A DNA stretch of 64,000 nt from Gemmatimonadota bacterium (lineage in GTDB: Bacteria > Gemmatimonadota > Gemmatimonadetes > Gemmatimonadales > GWC2-71-9): contig QHTK01000043.1 of NCBI GenBank assembly GCA_003220795.1, positions 30,819 to 94,818 on the forward strand. Reading direction: 5' to 3'. Positions 1 through 8,694 of the stretch are shown here, piece after piece. Numbering within the stretch: the stretch's first letter is position 1; each line of letters starts with the position of its first letter. The translations under genes were made by a program, and so were the position numbers. Under the pieces are notes generated by a model. It did no database searches. It was not told the origin of the DNA and saw only the letters and a list, made by a program, of their open reading frames with translations.

Positions 1-434
1 CCCGCGCGCTGGGAATGCGCCCGTTCCGCCTCACGGGGAAGACGAAGGCGATCTACCACGCGGGCGCCGTGTTTGCTTCCAACTACTTCGTGGTGGTGGA
101 GGCGGTCGCCCAGCGGTTGCTGCGGCACGCCGGTCTGAGCGAGGTCGAGGCATGGCAGGCGCTGCGGCCGCTGGTCGAGGGCACGTTAGAGAATCTGCTG
201 CACGAGCAGCCGAAGGACGCCCTGACGGGTCCGGTGGCGCGCGGCGACGACGCCACAATCCGCCGCCACCTCGCGTCGCTCACCAAGGACGACGCGTTGC
301 TGTATCGGGCCCTGGGGCGCGCCGCCCTCGAGCTCGCCGAGAAACGGGGCATGGACGAGGCGACCGCGGCGCGCGTCGCCGACGCCCTCGCTACTGATCT
401 ACCACTCGTACTCCGGCCGGGGGCAGGAACGTGA
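1..434 (+). CDS. DUF2520-type oxidoreductase-like protein, C-terminal part (5' truncated)
   Basis: The frame is open through the left edge of the window, so only the last 140 or so residues are seen; the ATG at 15 is internal. The residues are mostly helical, with the segment YHAGAVFASNYFVVV followed by amphipathic helices, as in the C-terminal dimerisation domain of DUF2520 proteins (6-phosphogluconate dehydrogenase-like fold). The missing N-terminal half would hold the Rossmann NAD(P)-binding domain. The family has no settled substrate. The stop at 432-434 lies 44 bp inside the convergent lolA gene, so the two 3' ends overlap. Family call is from pattern recognition only. Confidence 0.75.
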   Translation, partial: RALGMRPFRLTGKTKAIYHAGAVFASNYFVVVEAVAQRLLRHAGLSEVEAWQALRPLVEGTLENLLHEQPKDALTGPVARGDDATIRRHLASLTKDDALLYRALGRAALELAEKRGMDEATAARVADALATDLPLVLRPGAGT

Positions 435-1143
435 ACTCGCGGCCCGGCGCACCAGCATTCATCCGGAGATTGTCCAGCACCACCGTCCGCTGCTGACCCC
501 CCGTCTCGGTGATCTCGATGCGCCGTACCAGCCCGTCCGCGCGGTCGATCCAGATCACCGCTGCGCGGTACGGCTGATCGTGCTCCTTGGGCGTGAGCGC
601 GACCACGTCCGCCGTCCCGCCGCTGAGCGTGTCCACGCGGACGTAGCGCGCGTCGTAGCGCTCGCGCGGGTGCTCCACGAACTGGCCGATCAGGTTCGGC
701 CCGGTCGTGCCCACCTCGGGGATGCGCGACCGGATCACCTGACCCGGCGTGGTGCTCGGCGTGTAGAGCCACAGGTAGCGGCCGTCCGCCACGATGCGGT
801 CCCCCTTAGGCCGCGTGAACCGCATCGCGAAGCGGCTGGGCCGCATCTGGTACAGCTTGCCGCGGGTCGTGTCGGGGCTGCCGATCATCGGGTTGAGGAT
901 GATCTGGACGAAGTCGGCCGTGAGGGTGCTGATCGTCTGGTAGGCGGCGCTCGCCCGGTCCAAGACCGGCCAGGGGTCCGCGGACTGGAGCCCGAGGACA
1001 ATGCCGATTGCGGCGATTGCGGATTGCGGATTGCGGATTGCGGATTTGAAGGACGTACGCCGGGTCGCACGCTCAGTCTCGCGGCTCCGGACGTGGTCTA
1101 TACAATCCGCAATCCCCAATCCGCAGTCCGCAATGGTTCTCAC
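391..1143 (-). CDS. lolA: Outer-membrane lipoprotein carrier protein LolA, with a repeat-derived N-terminus
   Basis: LolA shuttles lipoproteins across the periplasm from LolCDE to the outer membrane. The mature part begins near [15 protein letters not shown] and continues through the LolA features [21 protein letters not shown] and [10 protein letters not shown]. The chosen start is a GTG at 1141-1143 that overlaps the aroF stop (GTGA), giving 250 residues. Only three codons separate this start from an ATTGCGG-type inverted repeat, which encodes most of residues 4-44. The hydrophobic stretch [14 protein letters not shown] follows it, so the repeat seems to have entered the signal-peptide n-region. 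Whether the resulting protein, with a charged 30-residue extension, is still exported cannot be seen. Last gene of the minus-strand run. Confidence 0.88.
   Translation of the reverse strand: MRTIADCGLGIADCIDHVRSRETERATRRTSFKSAIRNPQSAIAAIGIVLGLQSADPWPVLDRASAAYQTISTLTADFVQIILNPMIGSPDTTRGKLYQMRPSRFAMRFTRPKGDRIVADGRYLWLYTPSTTPGQVIRSRIPEVGTTGPNLIGQFVEHPRERYDARYVRVDTLSGGTADVVALTPKEHDQPYRAAVIWIDRADGLVRRIEITETGGQQRTVVLDNLRMNAGAPGREFTFLPPAGVRVVDQ
1010..1135. repeat. ATTGCGG-heptamer inverted repeat inside the lolA 5' end
   Basis: On the plus strand, tandem units of GATTGCG (about 1010-1046) are followed by a spacer of about 55 nt, then by the inverse units AATCCGC (about 1102-1135), with a few substitutions. 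The two arms could form a hairpin of about 25 bp. The unit is 7 bp, so every frame reads the same heptapeptide (IADCGLR on one strand, NPQSAIR on the other) and never a stop. A related copy lies at 42716-42800. Confidence 0.9.
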
Positions 1144-2180
1144 GCCCCCACCGACGCCGGTTCCGCCACCCGCCGGCCGATCACCTCCGCGATGACGCGG
1201 ACCTCGCGCATCAGCTGCGCAAATTGGTCGGGGAAGAGCGACTGGGCGCCGTCCGAGAGGGCCTGGTCGGGGTGGGGATGGACCTCGACGATGATGCCGT
1301 CCGCGCCGGCCGCGACCGCGGCGCGCGCCATCGGGATCACCTTGTCGCGCAGCCCCGTGCCGTGGGACGGGTCCGCGACGATCGGGAGGTGCGACAACTT
1401 GTGCACCACGGGAATCGCCGTCAGGTCGAAGACGTTGCGGGTCGCGGTGTCGAAGCCGCGGATGCCCCGTTCGCACAGGATCACGGCGTGGTTGCCCTCG
1501 GCCAGGAGGTATTCCGCCGAGAGCAGCAGCTCTTCGATCGTCGCGGCCATCCCGCGCTTCAGGAGCACCGGCTTCTTGGCCCGGCCCGCTGCCTTCAGCA
1601 GCGAAAAGTTTTGCATGTTGCGGGCGCCGATCTGGATGATGTCGGCCACCTCGGCCACGTAGCCCACGCCCTCCGGGTCCATCGCCTCGGTGCAGATCAA
1701 CAGCCCCGTCTCTTCTCGCGCCTTGGCCAGCAGTTTAAGACCGGGCCGGCCGAGCCCCTGGAACGCGTACGGCGAGGTGCGAGGCTTCCACGCGCCGCCG
1801 CGCAGGATCACCGCTCCCGCTTCCCGCACCTGACGCGCCGCCTCGAGGATCTGACCCTCCGACTCCACCGAGCAGGGCCCGGCGATCGCCACCACGTCCG
1901 TCCCTCCGACCGCCACGCCCCCGGGAAGACGGACGACGGTATTCTCGCTCTTCCATTCGCGGCTCACCTGCTTGTACGGCCTCGAGACGTGGATGATCTC
2001 CTGGACACCGGGAAGCGCTTCGAGTCGCGATGCGTCCACGCGCCCGTCGTTGCCCACCAGCCCGACGGCGGTCCGCTGGGCCCCCGGCATCGGCTGCGCT
2101 TTGTAGCCCAGCTCCTCGATGACGGCGACGACGCGCTGGATCTCCGCGTCGGTGGCGCCGTGTCGCATCACGATCAGCAC
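1140..2180 (-). CDS. aroF: 3-deoxy-7-phosphoheptulonate (DAHP) synthase with N-terminal ferredoxin-like domain
   Basis: First step of the shikimate pathway: phosphoenolpyruvate plus erythrose 4-phosphate to DAHP, in the cytoplasm. At 346 residues it has the size and layout of the Thermotoga-type enzyme: an ACT/ferredoxin-like regulatory domain (about 1-70) followed by a TIM barrel. Visible landmarks are AGPCSVES (Cys103, metal ligand), [16 protein letters not shown] (about 127-142) and DPSHGTG. The start is GTG at 2178-2180, giving MLIVMRHGA; an ATG four codons later is possible. It lies 3 bp after the MBL-fold gene and its stop overlaps the lolA start. The N-terminal domain in this type mediates feedback inhibition by aromatic amino acids. 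Confidence 0.95.
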   Translation of the reverse strand: MLIVMRHGATDAEIQRVVAVIEELGYKAQPMPGAQRTAVGLVGNDGRVDASRLEALPGVQEIIHVSRPYKQVSREWKSENTVVRLPGGVAVGGTDVVAIAGPCSVESEGQILEAARQVREAGAVILRGGAWKPRTSPYAFQGLGRPGLKLLAKAREETGLLICTEAMDPEGVGYVAEVADIIQIGARNMQNFSLLKAAGRAKKPVLLKRGMAATIEELLLSAEYLLAEGNHAVILCERGIRGFDTATRNVFDLTAIPVVHKLSHLPIVADPSHGTGLRDKVIPMARAAVAAGADGIIVEVHPHPDQALSDGAQSLFPDQFAQLMREVRVIAEVIGRRVAEPASVGA

Positions 2181-2183
2181 GCC

Positions 2184-2951
2184 TCACGCTCCTCCAATGA
2201 CAAACCGATCCCCGTCGCGCGCGGCCGCGATCGGCCCCTTGAACCGCGCCCCGGCGGCTCGTGCCGGGTCCGAAGTTTCTACCGGAGGATAGAAGTGCGT
2301 CAAGACGAGGCGTCGCGCCGCCGCTTCGCGGGCCAGATCGCCGGCGCGCTCCGGCGTGAGATGAATGTCCATCGCCAGCGCTTCGGGGAGGGAGCACTCG
2401 GCGAGCAACAGGTCGGCCCCGGTCGCCCACTGGGCGAGCTTGCTCGAGGGACCCGTGTCGCCGGTGTACACGAGCCGCCCCTCCGGCGCCGCCACGGCCA
2501 GCGCCACACTCTCGGGCGTGTGGGGCACGGGGAACGTCTCGAGGTTCACCTCTGCGTCGAGCGGGAACGGCTCGCCGTCCCGCACGTCGAGGATGCCGAT
2601 CGGAAACCCCGGATCGAGCAGCCACGGGCCGTATCCGGGCGCGAGCGCCTTAACGAGCCGCACCACGCCGGGGGGCCCGAGGATGACGAGCGGCTCATGC
2701 CGCGCCGGGACGGTGGTGTACTTGAGGGCGTACACCAGCATCGGCAGCTCGCCCCAGTGGTCGGGATGGAAGTGCGACAGCACGACGTGCGTGATCTCGT
2801 GCCACGGCAGTCCGAATTCCGCCAGCCGGTGCAGTGCGCCCGCGCCGCAGTCGAGCAGGATCTTGAGCCTGCCGCGGCTCACCCAATGACACGCTGCGGT
2901 GCGAGTCGCCGACGGGGCGACCGTCCCCGTTCCCACCGTGACCAGTTCCAT
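2184..2951 (-). CDS. Metallo-beta-lactamase-fold hydrolase, RNase Z-like
   Basis: A 255-residue single-domain MBL protein. The metal motif SHFHPDHWGE supplies His60, His62, Asp64 and His65; further ligands are His144, Asp165 (TGDTG) and His219 (LTHFYPP). This full set fits a two-metal hydrolase. The long stretch between motifs and the start MELVTVGTGT resemble RNase Z/arylsulfatase-like family members. It lacks a recognisable exosite arm, so tRNA 3' processing is not assured; a phosphodiesterase or small-molecule hydrolase is equally possible. The ATG at 2949-2951 follows the subtilase stop by 5 bp, so it is in the same transcription unit. Confidence 0.85.
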   Translation of the reverse strand: MELVTVGTGTVAPSATRTAACHWVSRGRLKILLDCGAGALHRLAEFGLPWHEITHVVLSHFHPDHWGELPMLVYALKYTTVPARHEPLVILGPPGVVRLVKALAPGYGPWLLDPGFPIGILDVRDGEPFPLDAEVNLETFPVPHTPESVALAVAAPEGRLVYTGDTGPSSKLAQWATGADLLLAECSLPEALAMDIHLTPERAGDLAREAAARRLVLTHFYPPVETSDPARAAGARFKGPIAAARDGDRFVIGGA

Positions 2952-2956
2952 GACGC

Positions 2957-5224
2957 TCAGCGGCCCCTCCCCCGGAAGACGATTCGCCTGAACTGAATTA
3001 CCCCCGCCGCCCGCAACTTGTACAGATAGACCCCCGGCGGCAGTTCCCGCCCGTCGTCGGCGCGGCCGTCCCACATGAGCCGCGCATCGCAGGTGGGGCC
3101 TCCGGGTCCGCTGCGCCCGTAGCGGCCTGCCGGAAGGATCCCGGGAAAGTCGGGCCCCGGCACGAAACGTCGCACCGCGTTGCCGCGCAGGTCGAGGACC
3201 GCGAGCTCGACCACCGCGGCGCTCGCAAGATCGAACCAGAGGCAGGTCGAATCCCGTCCCGCAGCGGGGAAGGGGTTCGGAAAGTTCTGGTACAGTAGCG
3301 TGGTCGGCGGAATCGACCCGTCGACCACCATGAAGACGCCCTGGCTCGGCACCAGGCTCGTGTCGACACCCGCGTGCACCACGAGGGACCATACGTAGGC
3401 GGCATCGCGCTCGAGCGGTCGGGGCATCTGGAACACGGTATCGCTCAAGCCCGCGATGCTGAATTCGGGGAAGGCGGCGAACGCGCCGCCGGCACGCCGC
3501 ACCATGAGGTCGTAGCTGAGCGGTCCCGGGGGCACGCTCACCGCAGGCGAGTGCCACGTGAAGGTCGGGTGAGGGTCCGCGGTGTTCAAGCCGCCCGGTA
3601 CCGAGAACGACGTGAGCGTGGCCCAGGGCGGGACCACCAGCGGGCCCACGGCACCCGAGGTCGCCGTGGCACCGGTGGCGGCCGTGGCGTCGACCCGCCA
3701 GAACAGTGGCCGTCCCGGCTTGAGCGGCCGGCGCAGGGCGTAGCTCGACGCGCCGGTCAGCGTATCGACGGCGAGGTACTTGAGGCCTGAGTCCCGCGCG
3801 ACCCGGAGACGATAGGTGATCGGCGTGGCGAAGGGCGGGGGACCGTCTACCGACCACGAGAAGTACGGCGTGATCGACGCCAATACCGGCCCGGCGGGCG
3901 TGAGGGGCACGACGCCCGTCGGGAACACCGCGCTGGCGGCCACGTCGGGACGGCCCCAGCCCCGCAGGCTGTCCGGTGCGGCCCGATTGGCCGCGTACGC
4001 GGCGAGCGCGTGGCGGAGCGCACCCGGCCCGAGCGCGGGGTGGAGCTGCTTGAGCAGCGCAGCCGCGGCCGCGACCAACGGCGTCGCGAACGACGTGCCA
4101 TTCAACCGGCGCACCCCGTTGGGGCCGCTCAGCACGCAGACCAGCACACCCGGGGCGGTGAGGTCGGGCTTCAGACGGCCGTCCGCCGTCGGCCCGCGTG
4201 CCGAGAAGCCGGCGAGCGTGCCGAGCGAGTCCTCGGCGCCCACCGTGATCACCGAGTCAGCGTCGCCCGGCGTGACCAGGGTCCGGAAGCCGGGTCCGTC
4301 GTTCCCGGCCGCCGTCACGACGAGCATGCCGTGGGCGGCGGCGCTCTCCGCCGCCACGGTCGTTACCGCCACGTGGCCGTTCAAGTCCGCCGGCGTGTAC
4401 GTGAAGCCGTCGTCGAACCGGAGATAGCCGAGGCTCGACGACACGATGTCGACGCCGATCGAATCGGCCCACTCGAGCGCCTGCACGTAGTTCATCTCCT
4501 CGATCCGCGTTTCGCTGCGCACGTCCTCGGTCTTGGCGAGCAGGTACGCCGCCCCGGGCGCGATCCCGCGGAGCCGGCTCGGGACGCGTCCCGCGAACAG
4601 CGACCAGACCGCCGTGCCGTGGAACTGCGCACCCGGTTGGTCGTTCGGCTCGTCCCGAACCACGGAGTCGCCGAACACAAAGTCGTGTTGCGCCGTCACC
4701 GTGACGCCCGCGAACGCGGGATCCGCGGTGTTGAATCCGCCGTCCAAGATGGCGACGCGCACGCCGCTCGCGTCATAGCCCGCGTCGGCGAGCGGGCGTA
4801 GGTCGAGCTGGCGGTACGGCATCTCGGAGGGTCCGTACGTCGGGTCGCCCCCCGCGGGGCAGGTGTCGGTGGCAGCCGCGACGACGAGGGCCGCATCGGG
4901 TCCCGGCAGGAGGCGCCAGCGCCCCGCCGGCTGGATGCGGCGCAGCATGGCGTCGCGCCCCAGCCGCCGCAGCGCCGCCGTCGGCGCATCCGCGCCCAGC
5001 GCGTGCAGCCAGCGGCTGTGGACGCGGAGGCGTGCGCCCGCGGCGGCGGCGCTCTCCGCCGCGCGCGCCAGCGGGACGTCGGGGCGCACGAACAGCCAGA
5101 CGGTGAGCGTCGTGTCCCGCTGCCACATGCGCGCCAGCACCGGAGACACGGCGGGCCGCTGCGCTACCAGGCCGGCCGGAAAGGCGAGGGCGAAGAGCGC
5201 AGCGGCCCGGAGGGACCGTGGCAC
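2957..5224 (-). CDS. Secreted subtilisin-family (S8) protease with FlgD-like C-terminal domain
   Basis: 755 residues. A signal peptide (about 1-22, ending LVAQ) and a propeptide-like segment (about 25-120) precede the S8 catalytic domain: Asp161 (AILDGG), His202 (FHGTA), the oxyanion Asn308 (AAGNDG) and Ser378 (NGTSFATP). Beyond about residue 430 come fibronectin/Ig-like segments. The tail begins LYQNFPNPF and contains VYLYKLRAAG, the pattern of FlgD-like/type IX-like sorting domains common in Bacteroidota and relatives. Whether this organism has a type IX system cannot be judged here. It sits between smc and the MBL gene with gaps of 5 bp on each side. Confidence 0.93.
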   Translation of the reverse strand: MPRSLRAAALFALAFPAGLVAQRPAVSPVLARMWQRDTTLTVWLFVRPDVPLARAAESAAAAGARLRVHSRWLHALGADAPTAALRRLGRDAMLRRIQPAGRWRLLPGPDAALVVAAATDTCPAGGDPTYGPSEMPYRQLDLRPLADAGYDASGVRVAILDGGFNTADPAFAGVTVTAQHDFVFGDSVVRDEPNDQPGAQFHGTAVWSLFAGRVPSRLRGIAPGAAYLLAKTEDVRSETRIEEMNYVQALEWADSIGVDIVSSSLGYLRFDDGFTYTPADLNGHVAVTTVAAESAAAHGMLVVTAAGNDGPGFRTLVTPGDADSVITVGAEDSLGTLAGFSARGPTADGRLKPDLTAPGVLVCVLSGPNGVRRLNGTSFATPLVAAAAALLKQLHPALGPGALRHALAAYAANRAAPDSLRGWGRPDVAASAVFPTGVVPLTPAGPVLASITPYFSWSVDGPPPFATPITYRLRVARDSGLKYLAVDTLTGASSYALRRPLKPGRPLFWRVDATAATGATATSGAVGPLVVPPWATLTSFSVPGGLNTADPHPTFTWHSPAVSVPPGPLSYDLMVRRAGGAFAAFPEFSIAGLSDTVFQMPRPLERDAAYVWSLVVHAGVDTSLVPSQGVFMVVDGSIPPTTLLYQNFPNPFPAAGRDSTCLWFDLASAAVVELAVLDLRGNAVRRFVPGPDFPGILPAGRYGRSGPGGPTCDARLMWDGRADDGRELPPGVYLYKLRAAGVIQFRRIVFRGRGR

Positions 5225-5229
5225 GGGGA

Positions 5230-8200
5230 TTACACCGGTTCCATCTGGCCCAGGCGCACGCCCACGATCGTCGAGACCCCGGGCTCCTGCATCGTGACGC
5301 CGTACACGGCGTCGGCCGCCTGCATGGTGCGCGGGTTGTGTGTGATGACGATGAACTGCGTCTGATCCTTGAACTCGGCGAGCAGCCGGACGTAGCGGCC
5401 CACGTTGGCGTCGTCCAGCGGGGCATCCACTTCGTCGAGCAGGCAGAACGGGCTCGGTTTCGTGAGGAAGATGGCGAAGAGCAGCGATACGGCGACCAGC
5501 GTGCGCTCACCCGAAGAGAGCAGATGGATACGCTGCGTCCGCTTGCCGCGCGGCGCCGCGTGGATCTCGATCTCGCTCTCCAGCGGCTCGTCCTCATTGG
5601 CGAGCCGCACGTCGCACTCGCCACCGCCGAACAGCGTCTGGAAGACCGTGCGGAAGTGGTCGCGCACCTTCCCGAACGACTCCAGGAACATCCCCTTCGC
5701 GGTTTGATCGATCTCGCGCGCCGCCTGCTGCAGCGATTGGCGCGCGGTCACGAGGTCGTCCCGCTGCGTCATCAAGAACTCGAGCCGCTTCGTTTCCTCG
5801 CCGTGCTCCTCCACCGCCAGCGCATTGACCGGACCCACCGCGTCGATGGCGGTCCGGAGTCTGTCGTCTTCCTGGCGGAGCCATTCGATGTCGCCGGGCA
5901 CTTCCGGCGCGGCGGCCAGCAGCTGATCGAGCGGCTTGCGCCATTCGGCCTCGACCCGTTCAACGAGCCCGCGCTTGCGCCCCAGGATCTCGGTGCGCTC
6001 GACCTCGAGCTTGTGCTCTTCCGCGCCGAGCACGTCGAGGCCTTTGCGGGGCTCTTCGAGCGCCGCCTCCGCCTCCGCGAGTCGCGCGTCCGCCTCCTCG
6101 ACGCCTGCCCCGGCCTCCCGGGCCGCGGTGTCGAGGGCGCCGAGCGCGAGACGACGCTCCTGGAGCGCGTCGGTCCACTCGCCCTGCTGCGCGGTCTGGG
6201 CCGCGAGCTCGCGGTCGATGGTCGCCATCTCGTCGGCGAGGCTGGCCCCCTGGCGGCGCGCCTCGGCCGCGTCTGCGGCGGCCCGTTCGGCGCGCGCGCG
6301 GGCCGCGGCGAGGTGGGCCTCCCCCTGGGCCGTCTCGACCTGCCAGCGCACGCGCTGCTCGCGCGCGGCCTCCTGCTGTGCCTCCAGCTCCACCAGCCGG
6401 GCGCGCTCGGCCCCGAGGCGCTCGTCCAGCCGCACCCGCTCGACCTCGTGGCGCTCGAGCTCGGCACGCACGGTCGCCAGGCGGGCCTCCACCTCCGCCA
6501 GCCGGGCCGACAACCGCTCGACCTGCGCCGTGGCGTCCGCCGCCTCGCGCTGGGTGTGGGCTGCCGCGCGCTCGGCGTCGCCTTTCAAAGCACCCGCCTC
6601 GAGCTGTTGGGCACGGGCCCGCTCTGCCGCCGCTCCCGCGGCCGCGAACTCGGCTTCCGCGGCGGTCAGGGCGCCGAGCGTGCCCTCCAACCGCGTCGTC
6701 GCCGCCGCCCGACGCGTCTCCGCCTCCCCCAGCTCCTGCGCGAGCGCCTCGAGCTCGGCGCGCCGCTCGAGCGGGCCGCCCGCGGCGGCGCCGGTGAGGA
6801 ACACCGCGCCGTTCGCGCGGCGCAGCGCCCGCCCACCGTCGAGCACTTCGTGGCCAGCGAGCAGGGCGCGCACCCACGCTGCAGCCGGCCCGTCCACGCG
6901 CAACTCGTCGGCGAGGGGGTGCCCGTCGGCCGTGCGGCGGGGACCGGGTGCGCAGGGCAACAGCACGAGCGGACCGGGCCGGGTCCGCTCGTGCCATTGG
7001 CGCACCGCCTCCACGGCGGCGTCGTCGCGTACCAGAACCGCGTGCAACCACTCCCCGAGCAGCTGCTCGGCGAGCTGGGCGTCACGTCGATCGGTGCGCA
7101 CAAAATCCGACAGTGGACCCAACACGACGTCACCGAATTGCGCCTTGTCCCGCAGCAGGGCCTGGGCGCCCGGAGCGAGGCCAACCCGCTGCCGCTCGAG
7201 CTCGGCGAGCGCGTCCCGCCGCGCGGTCACCTGCGCGAGCGCTTCTTCCGTCTGGCGCTGCGCGGGGCGGTCGTGCGTCTCCTGCTCCTTCAGCTCGGCC
7301 ACGCGGCGCCGCGTTCGCTCCAGGCCCTCCGCCGCCTGCGCCGCCGCCTGCGCCTGCGCCGCGGCCTCCCGCGCCCGCGCCGTCACCTGGGCGGCGGCGG
7401 CCCACTCCGCCTCCGCGCGGGCGGCGCGCTCGCCGGATGCCTGGGCGAGCTGCTGGCCCAGCTCCCCCCGCTCTCGCTCGAGCGCGGCGCGCTCGCCGTC
7501 GAGCGCCCGGGACGCCTCGGCGCGACGCTGCAGATCCTCCTCGAGCTCGCGCACCGCCGTGCGCTGCGCCTGCAGCCGGTCACGGCTTTCCTGCTCGAGC
7601 GTGCTGCGGCCTTCCAGCTCGCGCTGCACCGTGGCCAGATCGCGCTCGGCGGCAGCGCATTCCGCTGTCGCGGCGATCCGCTCGCGCTCCGCCTGGGCCG
7701 CCCGCGCTTCCTCTTGCTCGCGGTGCAGTTCGGCCGTGGCACGCCGCTGGCCCGCGTTGCGCAACCGTTCGGCGGCCAAGGCGAGATCGCCCTCGAGCCG
7801 CCCGACTTCGAGCTTCGCGTCGCCCAGACGCCGCTCCTCCTCGGTGCGGCGCGCTTCCGCGGAATGTCGCGCCTGAACCCGCGCCTCTCGCTCGCGCTCG
7901 GCGTCCGCCAGCCGCGCGCGCTCCGCCGGCAGTGATGCGGCGAGCTCCGCCGCGCGCTGGCCCAGCCGGCCCAGCGCGATCTCAAAATCCTCGAGCTCGC
8001 GCCGCACCAGCGTCAGTGCGACCCCGAAGCGTTCCTCGATCATCTTGCCGTACCGCTCCGCCTTGCCGCGCTGCCGCGCGAGCGAGCGCACCTGGGTCTG
8101 CACCTCGCCGATCAGGTCATCGAGGCGCGCCAGGTCCGCCGCCGTCTCCTCGAGCCGCCGCTCGGTGCTCTTCTTCCGGTCGCGGTACAGCCCGATCCCC

Positions 8201-8694
8201 GCCGCCTCCTCGAACAAGGCCCGCCGCTCCTCGGCTTTCTCGGAGAGCAGCGCCTCGATCATGCGGGCTTCCATCACCACGGCGGCGTCGGCGCCGAGAC
8301 CGGTGCCGCGCAGCAGGTCCTGAATATCCCGCAGGCGGACCGGCGAGCGGTTGAGGAGGTATTCGCTCTGCCCGGACCGGGACAACCGGCGTGTGACCAG
8401 CACCTCCTGGTATGCGAGCGGGAGGGTACCGTCGGAGTTGTCGAACACCAGCGACACTTCCGTCACGTTCACGGGGCGCCGGCCGGTCGACCCTTGGAAG
8501 ATCACGTCCTCCATTTTCCCGCCGCGCAGCAAGCGGGGCGATTGCTCGCCCAACACCCACCGTACGGCGTCGGAGATGTTCGACTTGCCGCATCCGTTCG
8601 GGCCCACGATCGCGGTGACACCGGCCTCGAACGGCAGCTCCACCGTTCCCGCAAACGATTTGAAGCCCGACAGCTCGAGTCGGGTCAATCTCAT
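5230..8694 (-). CDS. smc: Chromosome segregation protein SMC
   Basis: 1154 residues, normal for bacterial SMC. N-terminal ATPase half with Walker A GPNGCGKS (31-38) and VRWVLGEQ; a long Glu/Arg/Ala-rich coiled coil; a hinge around residues 510-640 with glycine-rich loops; the return coil; and the C-terminal ATPase half with the signature motif at about 1058 and Walker B CLLDEVDAPL (about 1084-1093). SMC dimers with ScpA/ScpB compact and resolve origins. The signature reads LSSGERT where most SMCs have LSGGEK. The ATG at 8692-8694 overlaps the upstream SPOR gene stop (ATGA), so translation is probably coupled. Confidence 0.97.
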   Translation of the reverse strand: MRLTRLELSGFKSFAGTVELPFEAGVTAIVGPNGCGKSNISDAVRWVLGEQSPRLLRGGKMEDVIFQGSTGRRPVNVTEVSLVFDNSDGTLPLAYQEVLVTRRLSRSGQSEYLLNRSPVRLRDIQDLLRGTGLGADAAVVMEARMIEALLSEKAEERRALFEEAAGIGLYRDRKKSTERRLEETAADLARLDDLIGEVQTQVRSLARQRGKAERYGKMIEERFGVALTLVRRELEDFEIALGRLGQRAAELAASLPAERARLADAEREREARVQARHSAEARRTEEERRLGDAKLEVGRLEGDLALAAERLRNAGQRRATAELHREQEEARAAQAERERIAATAECAAAERDLATVQRELEGRSTLEQESRDRLQAQRTAVRELEEDLQRRAEASRALDGERAALERERGELGQQLAQASGERAARAEAEWAAAAQVTARAREAAAQAQAAAQAAEGLERTRRRVAELKEQETHDRPAQRQTEEALAQVTARRDALAELERQRVGLAPGAQALLRDKAQFGDVVLGPLSDFVRTDRRDAQLAEQLLGEWLHAVLVRDDAAVEAVRQWHERTRPGPLVLLPCAPGPRRTADGHPLADELRVDGPAAAWVRALLAGHEVLDGGRALRRANGAVFLTGAAAGGPLERRAELEALAQELGEAETRRAAATTRLEGTLGALTAAEAEFAAAGAAAERARAQQLEAGALKGDAERAAAHTQREAADATAQVERLSARLAEVEARLATVRAELERHEVERVRLDERLGAERARLVELEAQQEAAREQRVRWQVETAQGEAHLAAARARAERAAADAAEARRQGASLADEMATIDRELAAQTAQQGEWTDALQERRLALGALDTAAREAGAGVEEADARLAEAEAALEEPRKGLDVLGAEEHKLEVERTEILGRKRGLVERVEAEWRKPLDQLLAAAPEVPGDIEWLRQEDDRLRTAIDAVGPVNALAVEEHGEETKRLEFLMTQRDDLVTARQSLQQAAREIDQTAKGMFLESFGKVRDHFRTVFQTLFGGGECDVRLANEDEPLESEIEIHAAPRGKRTQRIHLLSSGERTLVAVSLLFAIFLTKPSPFCLLDEVDAPLDDANVGRYVRLLAEFKDQTQFIVITHNPRTMQAADAVYGVTMQEPGVSTIVGVRLGQMEPV

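Noticed and set aside
391..1476. Extended lolA reading frame upstream of the GTG at 1143
   Set aside because: It runs antisense-free through aroF in a second frame; the extension has shadow composition and the GTGA junction gives a natural start.
5218..7935. Long plus-strand ORF of 905 codons across smc
   Set aside because: It is antisense to smc, rich in Arg/Leu low-complexity text and has no family features; a GC-skewed shadow of the real gene.
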